A stretch of 64,000 nt of DNA, taken from NCBI GenBank assembly GCA_933207985.1, contig OW240912.1, positions 205,665,519 through 205,729,518 on the forward strand, given 5' to 3'. A model generated the notes under the pieces. It saw only the letters and a list, made by a program, of their open reading frames with translations, was not told the DNA's origin and did no database searches. Position numbers and translations under genes: made by a program. Position 1 is the first letter of the stretch. Each line of letters opens with the position of its first letter. Below, one piece after another: positions 1 to 12,861 of the stretch. The DNA is from Pelobates cultripes. Taxonomy: Eukaryota > Chordata > Amphibia > Anura > Pelobatidae.

Positions 1-620
1 GCCACAAGGGAAATGAGAATCTTCGAGAACGTTCTTGGGGCCAAACTTAAGCTGAAGGGACTTAAGCTGTCCCTTGAACTGGTAATGATTCCCTAAAATC
101 CAGAACCTCAGGAACCGGCGATGACTGTCGTGAATAGGTACTTGATAGTAGGCGTCTTTGAGATCGATAGATGTCATCCAGTCTCCGGGCTTTATATTTG
201 GAAGGATTGTAGTAATAGGCTCCATCTTGAACGTTCTTGTTTTCAATTTTGTATTCGAGCCTTTTAGATCCAGAATTAGATGGCATTTTCCCTGGGGGTT
301 TGGAGCCAGAAATATAGTAGAATAGTGGCTGCTGTAACGCTCTTTGTAAGGAACTTTCTCTATAACCTGGTTCTGCAGCAGTTGGGAAAATAATATTGTT
401 CAGTGCGACTTCTTTTCTTCCTTTTGCAACTCTTGAATGAATGAAGGTATTTTGAGAAGGGAATTCGTTGAATTCTATCTTGTATCCTTGCATAAGGATA
501 GAAAGAACCCAAGTATCTTGAATACTTTTGGCCCAAACCGGATAAAAGAAGCAAAGTCTGCCTCCTATAACATCTGGCTGGGCCGGCAAACGTTCTCCCC
601 AACAGTGAAGCCATAATGCT
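1..620 (-). pseudogene. DIRS reverse transcriptase, N-terminal part
   Basis: The reading frame from ORF1 runs into the start of the RT region (GGRLCFF, then DTWVLSIL and GYKIEF, about 575-460). Near 340 the RT frame shifts by one base and continues with the STIF block, HLILDLKGSN (about 265-295), the F.MEPI block and SIDLKDAYYQVPIH (about 130-175), which contains the first catalytic aspartate. A second shift occurs near 60-75, after which a PRTFSKILISLV-like block runs to the window edge. The YADD box, RNase H and the tyrosine recombinase are outside the window. At least two frameshifts make it non-functional. Confidence 0.75.
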
Positions 621-1697
621 CTCCTAGAAGCTACAGACAGCGCCATACTTTTTGCTACCATCTTGGTAACATCCAGGGAAGCTTCAGAGCAGAATTCTGT
701 GGCTAGCTTTAAATCTTTAAGGCCCTCCATCAGGTGTTCTCTATGGACTCCTCTAGTAATATCCTCTTCTAGATTTTCAATCCAGATTTTAAGAGCTCTG
801 GATAAAGTGGTTAGGGCAATAGCTGGATGTAATGCTGATCCCAGAGCCAGGTATGCCTTAAGGTTGGCGTCCAATCGCTTTTCCATTGGCTCTCTCAAAT
901 ATGCCATTGAGTCTACGGAAAGAGTAGTTCTTTTTGCCATATGGATGACTGCAGCGTCAATTTTAAGAATAGAAATCCATGATTTGCAGTCCTCATGCGC
1001 ATAAGGATATAATCTGGGAGTCTTATTCTTTAAAGTAGATTTCCTCTCTGGTCTATTCCATTCTTCATGGATGACCTCCTTAATAGCAGAGTGAACCGGA
1101 AACGTGGGTCTGTTAGTCTTCAGATCCTCAAAATATCTGTCAGACTCCTTTCTTTCCATACTTTCTTCAGGGATTCTTAAGGTTTCTCTGATAAGATAAA
1201 CCAATTTATCCACAGCCCTGGAATCCAGAGATTTTGAGGCATTATCAACTTCTTCATCTGAAAATTCCTCCATCGAGTCAGAATCTTCCTCAGATTCTAC
1301 ATAACTTTCCACTCTAGAATGTTTAGAAGTAGTCATTCTATCTGATGTAGATCTGAAGCCTTCCGCAATCGCTTCTGATATCCATTTTTTTAAAATCAGC
1401 CTGTGGGGAACTTTTCTTTTCCCATTCTTCTGCTGCCTCCGCCAGGCAAGCTCTGCACAAATTTTTCCCAGGAGGAGCCACTTGGTTACAATTTGTACAT
1501 CTATTAGATTTTTCTCTATATTTTTGAGAAAAATTCTCTTGAGATCTTTCTGGGCTGAAACAGAGGCCAATATATAATATATTATAGGCCTATCATGGCA
1601 CTCTTTTCCCCCCTTTATAATAATTAAAGGAAAAAAAGAAAAAGGAGGCTCACCTATGTCTCCTGGAGCGAGATCTTGAGGCAGAGGGAGAAGCCAT
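340..1697 (-). pseudogene. DIRS gag-like ORF1, apparently spliced, frameshifted
   Basis: The likely start is the ATG at 1697, opening a short serine/arginine-rich peptide (MASPSASRSRSRRH) that ends at a consensus donor, AG|GTGAG, at 1654/1653. A matching acceptor (TTTCAG, ending at 1555) would remove 99 nt and keep the frame. The reading then enters the zinc motif beginning RCTNCNQVAPPG. That frame is lost at a seven-base homopolymer (1385-1391), after which the long frame continues through an acidic, serine-rich stretch to about position 600. The ATG at 1570 lies inside the putative intron, so it is not the natural start. DIRS gag proteins are of this size and carry such zinc motifs. Splicing is inferred from sequence only. 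Confidence 0.65.
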
Positions 1698-2492
1698 CTG
1701 GGAAAGAATAAAAACTAAACTTAATTCTGAAAAAATAATGTGAATAATAAAAGAATAAAAAATTATTTTAAAGAATTACCTTCAAGACAGAATCTGGATG
1801 AAAAAGGCAGATTTTCTTGATAACTGATGAACAGGCAGGATAAGGTAAGTTGCTAACAGCAAAGCCGATTGATTTTGAATTTTTTTTATTTTGGCGCGTT
1901 ATACCTTTAAGCGCGAAACTAATTTGTGCATGCGCAGATTGCTCGCCGGAAGGCCGCCGCTACTGTGGTTGCTCGGGATATCCGAGCACAGAAGAGCCCA
2001 GCCATCGGATGAAACTCCTGTAGAATACGCCGTTAAGGCAGACCAGAAGGAGAAGAGCAGCACAGATAGGATATAAAATGATGTATTAAACAGGCAACCT
2101 TCCCTCATGCAAATATTAGGCACTATTCAAACAACAACCAAAGAATATAGGAATTAAAATGAAACCAATAAGTCCCAAGACTTACCCTGGCTTCTCCAAA
2201 ATCTCTGCCCTCAGATCAGGGGGGTTATTGATGCCACAAGGGGAATTTTTAAGGCAACAGCCGACCCCACATCATATGATTAATAGAGAAGGTTAATTAT
2301 CCCACAAAACAGTACAGATGCTAATCTGTACCAAACTCAGTTAGTCCTGCCTGTGCAGGCTGTTTACTGAGTTCTTCAGATGAAGAGAGGCTGAACTTCA
2401 TCTGGAAGCCCATGGTACACATGAGAAGGTGGCCACAAAATTTTTTCCTGACTTGACAGGAAAAAACACTGTGGGATGGAAGGAGGAGGGTC

Positions 2493-2500
2493 CTTTTATA
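2493..2500 (-). promoter_or_regulatory. TATA box of the DIRS terminal repeat
   Basis: The minus strand reads GGGGTATAAAAGGACCC, a near-ideal TATA box. It lies about 800 bp upstream of the gag start at 1697 in a region of terminal-repeat character. Assignment as the element promoter is inference from position and motif. Confidence 0.5.
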
Positions 2501-2619
2501 CCCCAGTCTGGTCCAGATTAATTTAACCTTTTTTCCTGTCCTGTTCCTGATTGGGGCAGAGCTACCCATAAGTGATGCTGCCATGATTAGCCAGGAAAGT
2601 TAACTTTCCTAACATTCCA

Positions 2620-5600
2620 CACAATGCAGAGGAGACACCTTAGTTGGGGCACATCAGCTAAATAGAGCAATGCTTTGCTAGGTGACTGAAAAAGGATCAA
2701 TGGAAAATTCACTCTCCAGTTGAGCAATGGGGTTGTCAATCACTCCTTAGATAAATCACAAAAAGGCAAGCATCAGTGGTGATCCAAATCTCACTAATAG
2801 ATATAACGGAACCAGCTACTCAGTAAAATCAGTAGTAGTATTAAGGCATTAAAAAGTAGGCATATTCTGCTAGGCACCAACACTATGTGTCCACCATATT
2901 GCAGCCACAGAACTTAGTGATGTTTGCTTTTTTTTTGTGATATAATTCAATCACTCTTTGTCTCTTATTCTTTTAATGACAGAAACCAAAAATCAAACAT
3001 CATTTGGTTAGCTGTCAAGATGTGTTCTATGGAATTCTAAACACCCCCAAAGATTTTCAGCAGTTTTTTCACCACAACATTTAACTTTACGCCCTTGTTG
3101 ACAGGCCCCGCCCCTCCCGTGATGGCATCACAAGGAGGAGTGAGGGGAGGACTCCGGGTCCCTGACCCAGCGATGTTCCCAGGTATGGGGATGCGATCAT
3201 TTACCATAGTGTCTGCATATGTGACTCTGTACCAGTCAGTGGCTAAGTGGATATTTGTGACTGTGTTAACATGCATTGCTGCCGCAGTAATTTTTGATGT
3301 TTGTGTGCATTGCTGTAAGTGTATGCCAGTGGCTGCATGTTAATTTTGTAAACTGTTATAGGGTTTGTGGCTTTTTATTTTTTACCTGGACCACAGTATG
3401 TTGAATGTCCATTCCCATTTTTTTATATTTGAAGTACAAAATGTAATTAATATTTGTTTCCTATTCACAACCAAAATTGGTACAGGCACTTGTGGGCCCA
3501 CCTTCTATGTAATTTCATTTATTTAAAATAATAAATATTACAATTTCAATTAGGTATATGGACCTTGCCATTTCCATCCCTCCAAGTAAATGATCTTACA
3601 GCAGTGGACCATCTCCAATGGTGAACCCATGGCAAATACCCACATCACTTATTGAATTAAAAGGCCTTGCCTACACCTGTCCATTTCAAAATTATATAAA
3701 GTGGGGCTTTAGTAATCATGGCATTTGAAGGCATTGCTTAACTTGTCGTATGCTGTACCTAGAGAGAGAGATGGAACTAGTGTGGCGATTCTTAAACCAT
3801 CCCTTTGGCTTAATGAAGAAAGGCAGGATACCAGCCACGGTGCCACCCACTGATTAATGAGGCTCCACTACCATATAATATGAAATGGGAACTTTTTGAT
3901 GGAAGCACATGTAGGCTTGTATCCGATTTTCAGCCTGTTTTATATTTTTACTTGTTCAAAGCACTTTCACTGCAGCAGGGAGAAATAGTGGCACTAAAAA
4001 GGGTTAATGCCATGAGTTTCATTGGGCATGCATGAGGAGGCTCATGTGTTTTTAATGTTCATCTACAGTGGTGACTTAACAGAAAAGCATGACTTGCCAG
4101 CCACCATATCCCCCCCCACTTCAAGGGTCATTTACTTGACTGTAAGAGCCTCATTTTACTGTCAAGGTATCTCCATCTATGTCTGTGCATAGACTGCATG
4201 TGTTCATGAATAGACTGAACATTGAAATATTCCAATCACGTTATTTTTCATTATATTATAATGCAGCAAATCCTAATTGTGAACAAGAATGAAATGTAAA
4301 ACATATTTCATGCTTACTAAAGCTATATTTCAGTTATATGTTTACACTATAAAATAAAAGTGGTATGTACTACTTGATGCAAGGTGCATTTGTCTTTTAC
4401 TAGCAAAAACATAATGCATTAAAGGTTTTGGCAGACTAGTATATATTTAATAATATAAATGACAACTGAATTAAAACATTAAGGCCCAAACTTCTCAAAT
4501 TAAATTAGTTTTTCTGATTTGGCTTAATTATTTTGGAGGGAATATACAAATCATCCATATAGTAAATAGTGTTTTTAAATGTATAAAGTCATTGTCATAA
4601 CAACATACTGTCCAACATTGAGAGGGATGAGATTGAGATAAGGGGACGAGGCTTGAGAGAGGGCACCACCAGTGACGCAACAGGCTGGTCCACCTGGAAA
4701 AAGGGGGCAACCCTGCTCACTTAGGCATTGGAAAGGCTTGTCTGGCTGCTAAAGCACTCTGCAGGGTCCTAGTTCCCATGCATATCCCGAGAGCATCTAA
4801 TAATGGGATTGCACTATGCTGCCTGCGGACAGTTTCATGGTATCCGCAGTTATGGGGCACCAGGGACAGCTGGACAGGGCTCTGAAATTGGGACTGTCCT
4901 GCTGAAACCAGGACTCTTAGGAGCAACCATCAAATGAAAACTGTCTCTCTGCAAAAAATGATGTGAGACTGCAGGAGCCAAGAGAGCAAGTCTCCTGCCA
5001 CAATTCAAGCAATTATAAATCATTGTAATGGGCACTAATAATTTCCCAATGTGATTACTAGGATTACTAGGAACCAACCCCAAAGGTTTTGATTGGAAAG
5101 ATCAGAATCTTTATCAAGCATACAACACAACACAAGTAAGCTAGAATTTTTTACTTTCATGTTGATTGAGGTTTTCATAGTATCAATAAACTTTTTTATA
5201 TGAACAACAAACATCATGGAACTGTGGAAGATTTATATGAGAATAGTTCCTTATTTTGCTATATGAGCCTAAAATTTACAATGCTCCAGTCAATTCTCCA
5301 CAATTTCCAATTTAAGAAATAAATCTCAGTACAATGTTTACCTGTAACCACATATTTTGACTTTTTTCACTGGATGGTAAATTGTAGTGTAGTGAATACC
5401 AAAGTGCAAAATGTAATAGCTCAGCTATTTTAGCTTGACGTTTGCAATCTGATTTTCTGTTCACCTCATTTAATGGTTTACTAAATAAAATCTATTATAT
5501 TCTCTCAACATCAAACATATTTATGAATTGTCATTGCTATTGTCATAATCATGTATATTCACCAAAATAGATATCATTCTTCTCATGTTTGTGCAAATAA

Positions 5601-6290
5601 ATAATATCAGGGTTATTTGCTAAATTTAGAATTTAAAATGAATTCAAATAGAATTTAAAATTTAAAGCCAAAACAGCAAAACTGAAAATATTTCTCTAAT
5701 TCAGCTATGCTTTCAGCCCAGCTACTCTGTAATTAAAGCAGCGCTGTGACCGTCTGGGGACTTTGCAGAATTCACAAAGACCCCAGACAGTGACATCGTC
5801 GCTGGTGGTCCAGTGGCCAGGTGGGCTGCTAAAGGTGAGTTCTACTTGACTGAACCTGTCCCTCGTGGGAGCGGCCATCTTCCTCCAGCAGGTACTTTTC
5901 AGTTCCTTGTAATTGTATGTCTTGTTATAATTGAGCCTATTATAACATCTGGAAAAGATAATTTAATAATTTATCTCAGATGTTGATATTGTTTCAATAA
6001 TATGGTTCAAATAACACTGGTGTTCACTAATCAGTATCACACGTATATAAATTAATATTATATTTACACATCATGCATTTTTCTATTTGCCTTTAAATTT
6101 CTTAAACGTGTATAATTTATGACACTCAACAGAGATCTGTGAGCTGGGATGTTCAAGAAATCCCTCAGTCCAGTGCTTATATGGACACTCAAGTCCGCTA
6201 AAGCACTTCAACTTGCTGCAGGGGTTTTATATAAACCATAGACTCTCCCTTATTGGCTTGATTAATAAAATTGGCATAACATTAAACAGC
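2620..6290. other. AT-rich non-coding DNA upstream of the visible rims3 exons
   Basis: No coding potential was recognised; the open frames are short and have no family signature. A small hairpin with GTCTGGGG arms lies near 5752-5788 in a locally GC-richer patch (5690-5890) that may be an old repeat. Presumably rims3 intron or 5' flank. I looked for a rims3 N-terminal exon ending in a PQP-like codon run before a phase-1 donor and found none. Confidence 0.5.
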
Positions 6291-6299
6291 AATTTCCAA

Positions 6300-6742
6300 C
6301 ATACATTGTTTTCATGGATATCTGTAGAATCCTGTGCCTGAAGAAGTGGTTTTATCAGAGTCTGTACAGATGTTTAAACAGCAACTAGATGCATACTTGC
6401 AAAAACAGAATATTCAATAATATATTTTTTCAGCTGTAGGCTAATAGCTTATTGATCAAAGGACACATCTTACTGCCATTCTGGGGTCAAGATGGTTTTT
6501 CCCCCTAGTTTGTTGCAAGATGGGAAGTGCTTCAAACTGTTTTTTTTGGGGGTTGCCTTCTTTTGGATCAACAGCAAAATAAAACAAATGTGAGGAAGGC
6601 TGAACTTGAAGGACACATGTCTCTTTTCAGCTTAAGTAACCATGTCACTATCTACAAATTGTATATTTATTTATTAATCTTTTCAGAAATATTGGAGAAA
6701 TGTTTTAGAGACTTGATATTTCTTATTATGCAAAATTACTGA
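6300..6742 (+). repeat. LINE-like 3' fragment, degenerate
   Basis: A + strand reading gives VVLSESVQMFKQQLDAYLQ, resembling the C-terminal signature of CR1/L2-type ORF2 proteins (LP..VV..S...FK..LD). It is followed by a phrase ending in FSLSNHVTIYK before AT-rich DNA. I recognise this wording as a common frog interspersed repeat, but the precise family is not certain. Confidence 0.45.
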
Positions 6743-6760
6743 GAGGACAACACCAAAACA

Positions 6761-7314
6761 TTAAAGGAACACTATATTCACCTAAATTACTTTAGCTAAA
6801 TAAAGCAGTTTTAGTGTATAGATCATTCCCCTGCAATTTCACTGCTCTATTCACTGTCATTTAGGAGTTAAATCACTTTGTTTCTGTTTATGCAGCCCTA
6901 GCCACACCTCCCCTGGCTATGATTGACAGAGCCTGCATGAAAGAAAACTGGTTTCACTTTCAAACAGATGTAATTTACCTTAACAAATTGTATCTCAATC
7001 TCTAAATTGAACTTTAATCACATACAAGGAGGCTCTTGCAGGGTCTAGCAAGCTATTAACATAGCAGGGGATAAGAAAATCTTAATTAAACAGAGCTTGC
7101 AATAAAGAAAGCCTAAATAGGGCTCTCTTTGCAGGAAGTGTTTATGGAAGGCTGTGCAAGTCACATGCAGGGAGGTGTGACTAGGGTTCATAATCAAAGG
7201 GATTTAAGTCCTAAATGGCAGAGGATTGAGCAGTGAGGCTGTAGGGGCATGTTCTATACACCAAAACTGCTTCATTAAGCTAAAGTTGTTCAGGTGACTA
7301 TAGTGTCCCTTTAA
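6761..7314. mobile_element. Palindromic TTAA-flanked MITE, complete (554 bp)
   Basis: Both ends are TTAA followed by AAGGRACACTATA. The two halves are diverged inverted copies of each other over at least 250 bp each, so the whole element can fold back. There is no ORF. TTAA target sites are typical of piggyBac and Kolobok elements, but which superfamily mobilised it is not shown. Relatives occur at 18.9, 44.2, 47.8, 50.0, 50.7, 55.0-55.5 and 57.7 kb. Confidence 0.8.
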
Positions 7315-7499
7315 CTGTGCACTAACCCAAATCCCTATACACATTAAAATAAAAGAGGTTTTTAGAACCACTGCAAAGGTCATTAAGGCATATATCTTAG
7401 GTAGGTTCTATACTAGCAATTTAATTTGCTGCTTTTAGCCAAAAAGCCAAATTTCTAAGAGAAAGCATTGGCTTAGCTGGAATCATAGAGATTGATAAT

Positions 7500-8215
7500 C
7501 TCAGCCATTGAGGTGGTAGCAGTCACAGCGAAAGTGGCACGGCGTAGGAAAAAAAGGTGAATAAATACATCTTCCTCATGCGATCGGAGTGGGCAGGTAC
7601 CTAAATGCTTACACACACACACTCACTTTGACAGGCACAGGCACACCCACACACTCACTCTGACAGGCACGCTCACTCTCTCACTCAGAGTCCCTCTCAC
7701 TCTGACAGGTTCACCTTCACATTTTTGTAATTATTGAAACCCACTCAGCCTACCTACCTTTAGGAGAGCTGAGTGGGTCTCTCCTTGTGGTCCAGTGTGG
7801 CTGCTCTCTTTCTACAGTACTCTTACTGCAGCTCCTCTCCTCCCTGATCGCTCTCTGTAATGATGCCGGAGTGACGTCATATTCCGGCTTCCGGCATCAT
7901 TAAACAGCACGAGGGAGCAAAGAAGAGCTGCAGTGAGAGTACTGCTCCATCGTGCACCGCCTCCTTGCTCATGCGGGCGGCCGGTTGAGGTGGGCGGCTG
8001 GCTCCATGCTGCCTCAGCCGGCCACCTCCTTGCTCCTGCAGGCAGCTTGCTCCATGCTGCCTCAGCCGGCCACCTCCTTCCTCCCTCGCGCCGGCCGGCT
8101 ACATGCTCTCCACCAGCAGCCACATTAAAGAGCTGGCAAATCCCAGGCACCAGGGCAAAATTTCTAGTCACCGTGGCGACCTGGGATTTGTCAAGCCCTG
8201 GTATAATGTTATATT
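7500..8215. repeat. Repeat with GC-rich core and a CACA tract
   Basis: A degenerate 'cactctgacaggcaca' simple-repeat stretch (7610-7700) is followed by a GC-rich core with inverted CAGCTC / GAGCTG segments and a tandem 'cctcagccggccacctcct' duplication (about 8010-8080). The same architecture recurs at 14030-14620 and 44039 onward, so this is an interspersed family. No ORF is credible. Confidence 0.5.
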
Positions 8216-8229
8216 TCTTTTGAGACACC

Positions 8230-9520
8230 TATTTTTAAAATGCAGTTTTATTGAGAGTGTCAGACAAGTAGAAATGCAAAATATACATTGGATAGCAATG
8301 AGTAGTTTCATTTAAAGTGGGAATAGCAAAGTGAGATTTTTTGTAAAGAAAACAATGCTATTTTTTAGCCTATTTTCATAAATGATGTTTTCCATCCCCC
8401 CTATTAATGTTGCAGCTCACATATACACTTTTATGTGTAATATCTTTCTTTAAAACAGGTGCCCAAAATGGCACTTCAGTTGCATAACTAAGGTGGAGTC
8501 TTATCAATTATATTGGTACCAATTACCAAGTATATTTTGACAATCTGAATAAAGACCCCTTTTTATGCATGACAGCACCTTACATAACGATGCAAAGTTT
8601 TTGATTTAATGTTATCCCTAACTCAACCCTATAACTTATAAGTTGCTTATAAGTTATTTATTCCAAAATGTATTATTTTGCATTAATCTATATTAAATCT
8701 AATATAAATATACCACTTGTCTGTTAATATCTCATTAATCCATTTCTTTCTGTAGAGAAGTTATATTATGTTCAGACTACATAAACTTACTAATCTTGCA
8801 TCAGATGCAAACACAGCCAAGTGACTTCCAATGTACACTTCAAAATCATATATAAACATATTAAAGAGAAGTGGACCCATGACAGAACCCTGAAGCACTC
8901 CAAATACCACTTCTGTCCAATTATGTCATACAGTTTCTTGTATGCCAATATCTAAAGCTCCTCCATTTATTTATTACCTACTTCCTCTGTCTGCTAACCT
9001 TGCCACACACCTTATCTTAACCCTCCTGGACTAAGGCTGAGTTTCATACCCTTTCTATATATCTACCAAAGCAGTAGTGCTAATGAACAAAGAGACCCCT
9101 ACCACTCCAGGCAATTAACCTCTAATTCTCCAAAATGTCCCCACTTGCCACTGACAAAAAACAAACAAAAATAAAACCTCTATTGTAAAAAGACTCTACA
9201 TCGCCATGCCAGTTACCCTCTCCCCCTATTTTAGATAGCCACATTTCCCTGACAATGAACCCTCTCAGTGCCCAGATTAGATTTTACTAGATATGCAGTT
9301 CAGGCACTCTCCATACAGTGCACAGACATCCTCTTAAGAAGTTTACAGACACTCACAATGCATTTCACAGACACCTCATGCAGTTCACAGACACACCACA
9401 TGTTTGAAATTTTGTAGACAAATTAAATTAATTTGGTAAATTAAAGTACCAAGGTAGAATTAGTTATTACCACCCTTCACCCAGGCATCAAACCCAAATT
9501 CTCTTCCCTTTCTTCTGACA
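8230..9520. other. Non-coding; includes an old interspersed repeat
   Basis: Mostly AT-rich and unremarkable. Around 8760-9080 the phrase 'aaagagaagtggaccca' with a downstream 'ccctgaagcactcc' matches a frequent frog interspersed repeat, probably LINE-derived. The rest has no recognised content. Confidence 0.4.
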
Positions 9521-9529
9521 GTCATGCTT

Positions 9530-10440
9530 ACTCATTCAGCCACCTCAGGGAGGGATCTTTCCTGTGCTTCAGACCCAAGGCTACACCCAGAGCAGATGCT
9601 TTCTCTATCATCCACCAGGGACTCAGCCTGCATTCTGGAGTAAGAAGAGGATGGGTGAAATGGAGTTAGCAACTTACTCAGAATCCATTGCTTTCTGCTG
9701 CTTGTAGGACCTTGCTTAACAGAAATAAAGAAAACTGGGTGTGCTCTCACCTCAGCTCACCACTGCTGAGTGCTCCTCTAAACTCTGGTAGGCCCTGGTG
9801 CCATTACATCTGCAGTAATTCCTCTCATGGTCCTTTTTTGTCAACCCCTCCAATTTTAAAGCCTCCCACAACCTTCTAGCTGTCCTTTCCACCAGCACAG
9901 CAGACCCTCCTCCATTTAGGTGCAATCCATAATGGCTATAAAGATTGCATCCAAGCGCAATATTGGACAAGTCTTCTAGAGACCTAAAATCCTCCTTCCT
10001 ACACCAAGACTTAAAGCACGCACTAATCTCACTAATCTCCCACTGTATTTCTACTGTAGTGAGTAGCACAGGTATTATCTCAGAAAATACTAACTCTTAG
10101 GAATTTGTTTCCTAATTTACTGAAATCATTCTTTAGGACATCCCATTTTCCACTGACTTTGTCATTGGTACCAATATGGACTATGACAGCTGAGTCATCA
10201 CCAGACCCTCCCAATAATCCATCCACTCTGTCAGCGACATGCAAAACCCAAGCACCCAGGATATAGTAAACTGTCGGGTTTTGATTATCAGAGCGGCAGA
10301 TTACCCTGTCTATTCTCTTAATAATAGAAACCCTTACCACCATAACCTCTCTTCCCTTCCTACATTTTGGATCCCATCTATAGTAGAGGAGTTGTTCCCT
10401 CGGCTGTCAGAAGGAGCGGCTTCCTCCAGCACAGCCACTC
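9530..10440 (-). pseudogene. CR1-type LINE ORF1 fragment, SGNH esterase domain
   Basis: Minus-strand frames give VIVHIGTNDK (the GTND block of SGNH/GDSL hydrolases) near 10180-10140, then, in another frame, SWCRKEDFRSL and GLHLNGGGSAVL near 9920-9890. The order GTND ... DGLHLN is that of the esterase domain in ORF1 proteins of CR1-type LINEs. Frames are broken between blocks and the N-terminal zinc/coiled-coil part is absent. A solitary fragment with no ORF2 nearby. Confidence 0.65.
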
Positions 10441-11499
10441 CTTAGCGAATACTCCCTGCATCTTCACTCAAATGGGCAAATCTGCTGTGGTGTACAAAAT
10501 CAAGACCGGCTATGCTCTTCCTCTTTCCCTGCCCTTTGGCTATGACGTCTAGCAGTCACCCAGAGTAGTTTCTCTGTGGAGTGATAAGCAATTTTGAGGC
10601 AAAAAAAAAAAAGTTACTTTTTAGTATGTGGGCGAACATTTTAATTTTTGAAGATCCTAATCAAGTTAAAAATAGTGACTATGGTTACTTTTATTCTATT
10701 TATCCCTATTACTTTATGGGGAATAGTAACAGGTATGAAAGTTGTGGTCACAGATTTTTATAATAGCATATCATTAAGAGCACACACACAATTTGTGTTT
10801 CATACACTAACTTTTAGGTACAAAGAATCCAAATTCTTACCAGCAGCTCCATGATGAAACTGTGTTTAGGGAATATTTCAAGGCTCTTTTTTATACTTAA
10901 TCAACCAATGCTAAATGAGATTTTGCAATTTTACACTCACTCTGTCTAATCGATTACCAACCAACTGTTGCACAATCAAACTCAGACTATTTATATCTTC
11001 TATCATCAGAAAAAAGGAGACCCCAGCTGTATTCAAGGTGACTCCCACAATGGAATTAGATAACCAAGGCAGGATTTTCTTCCAATAATAGCCACTTGCA
11101 TGCTAAAATAACCCATTACAGCAATGTGTCTCCAAGACAAAGATTGACATAAATTGCAAAATGCTCATGTCTATAACAGGGGTCTATTATTCCAGACCAT
11201 ATCCTAACTAATAGAAATGCATGGATGTATCACTGGGAATTTGGGACATTAAGCTATTCAGTCTCTGCAGAAATACATTGATATATATTTAGAACAAATA
11301 AAAAGACTTATATAGAGGTAATCACTTCCAACTGAAGAGTATATTAGACTCCACTGGGGAGACACAAAGAGTGACTGAGCACCTCACTAGATGCAAAGTT
11401 GTCCAGAGTTTACTCCCCAAACAGGTAGCTTATAACACATGCATTCCTCAAACTCACCTTAAGCTTGCCATTGAAATCATATTCTGTTGATATTCCCAG

Positions 11500-11641
11500 A
11501 TGGAACCACCAAGAAACTTCGCAGTAATATTCGACGTAGCACAGAGACAGGCATTGCTGTGGAGATGCGGAATCGAGTAACCAGACAGGGGAGCCGGGAG
11601 TCCACAGATGGCAGCACCAACAGCAACAGTTCTGATGGCAC
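11500..11641 (+). CDS. rims3: rims3 exon, linker upstream of C2B (RIM3-gamma)
   Basis: A 142-bp exon flanked by a consensus acceptor (TATTCCCAG) and donor (GTAGGT). It starts in phase 1 (second base of a split Asp codon), carries 46 whole codons and ends two bases into a Thr codon. The peptide runs GTTKKLRSNIRRSTETGIAV, then EMRNRVTRQGSRESTDGSTN, then SNSSDG. It is nearly identical to the segment of vertebrate RIMS3 just before the FIFP block. RIMS1 and RIMS2 diverge here (STVQRSTETG, NWMTRQ) and RIMS4 is more distant, so the paralogue call is firm. RIM3 is a short RIM with only a C-terminal C2B domain; it acts at the presynaptic active zone and modulates calcium channels and exocytosis. The preceding N-terminal exons are not visible. 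Confidence 0.93.
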
Positions 11642-12444
11642 GTAGGTCACCTTCTTTTTCTGCCTGAAGACATATTTATCATGGACTGCTGAGACTTTTT
11701 TATTATCTCCCACATATTATTTGCTGTGTAACTTGTAAATACATATCTATATCACATTCTCATATTCCAGATAGAACTGTCTCTAGGGTCATCTCTAATT
11801 CCTTAGAAGCTTTCCTACAGACCATCAAAAGGTTCTGTGTATTGTTTTCAGGCCTCTTTCATAGTAATCTTTTCCCAAACATCTGATTTAATCACAAACC
11901 CCTCCACAATCATTCTAAAAATAATAATAATAATAAAAAAAAAAAAAAGATCTTTAACATAGTAATAATTTGATAATCTCAATATAAATAAACCTGCGGA
12001 AGTGTAAATTCTGCATTAGCAATATGACAAGTGAAAGAACTGTCTCTAGGTGCCTGGGTAGAGTCCTAGTTTTAGCAAATGGTTTGATGTAAAACCAGGT
12101 GATTGCGCTTATAGCCTGCTAGCCCTAATACCACTACAACAGGCTGGAATGTTTAAAAGTTATTATACTGTACTTTTAATTCTGTCCCTTACCTGTGCTA
12201 ATACCAGGACCTTTATGGAGAGGGAGAAATTGTGTGTTTGCTTCTCTCTATCCCCGGCATCTCTTCACTCATGGTTTATACCCCAGAGGCCCTTGATGTC
12301 ATTATTCTCCCATAGTGCACTCTTAACTTATGTATGACTGGTCCCACTGCCCAAATTAATATATCTGGAGTTAGCAAGCACCCTGATCCTATCATTTCTT
12401 TTATGTGTGTTAACATAGTTCTAACTAATCACAATAATACCTAT

Positions 12445-12688
12445 CTTAAGAAGACATTTCTGCCATTATTTGTATGTTAGTGGCATATTTAAAACAGTCT
12501 GTAAGAACATGCTATCCAGCATCTCCGAATTAAACATGCAAGAATAATGTAACCATAAGCTTTTCTGATTATGCATGTGATTACATTATTCTTGCATGTT
12601 TGATTCCGAGATGTTGGACAGCATGTTCTTACAGACTGTTTTTAATGTGCCGGCAACATACAAATAATGTCAGACATTTCTTCTTTAG
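12445..12688. mobile_element. Foldback MITE, about 244 bp
   Basis: Arms of about 115 bp (12445-12558 and 12575-12688) are inverted copies with scattered mismatches, separated by a short AT spacer. The arms share blocks such as AAAACAGTCTGTAAGAACAT and AACATGCAAGAATAATGTAA. There is no ORF and no assigned superfamily. Confidence 0.7.
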
Positions 12689-12861
12689 ATTTTCCCACAA
12701 TCCTCTCCTCCATAGCTTTGCTTAGAGACTATCATTCTGGTTACGTTCAACAAAATGGGGAAAATGGCCATGCTTTCCTGATCTTACATATACTTTTTTA
12801 TTCTCTTTTTTATTAGATAGTATAGGAACATATCAGCAAGACAATACTGAAAGATATGATG

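Larger units (their letters stand above)
1..2610 (-). mobile_element. DIRS-like retrotransposon, 5' part, broken
   Basis: A tyrosine-recombinase-type (DIRS) retrotransposon read on the minus strand and cut by the left window edge. In minus-strand order it has a terminal region with a TATA box (about 2610-2100), a gag-like ORF with a CX2C-X10-CX2C zinc motif, and the start of a DIRS reverse transcriptase. The recombinase and 3' repeats would lie outside the window. Several frameshifts show the copy is dead. The right limit is placed at a palindrome (2592-2607) next to the promoter-like segment and is approximate. The RT wording LDLKGSN followed by SIDLKDAYYQVPIH is characteristic of the DIRS clade; LTR-element RT is a weaker alternative. 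Confidence 0.8.

Noticed and set aside
3037..3343. ORFs of about 80 codons on both strands in a GC-richer patch
   Set aside because: No domain, no splice context and no similarity to rims3 N-terminal sequence.
1..11499. Upstream rims3 exon expected before 11500
   Set aside because: I looked for a peptide like MVAIVGLTQWSKSTLQLPQP ending in a phase-1 donor and found nothing; it is probably left of the window.
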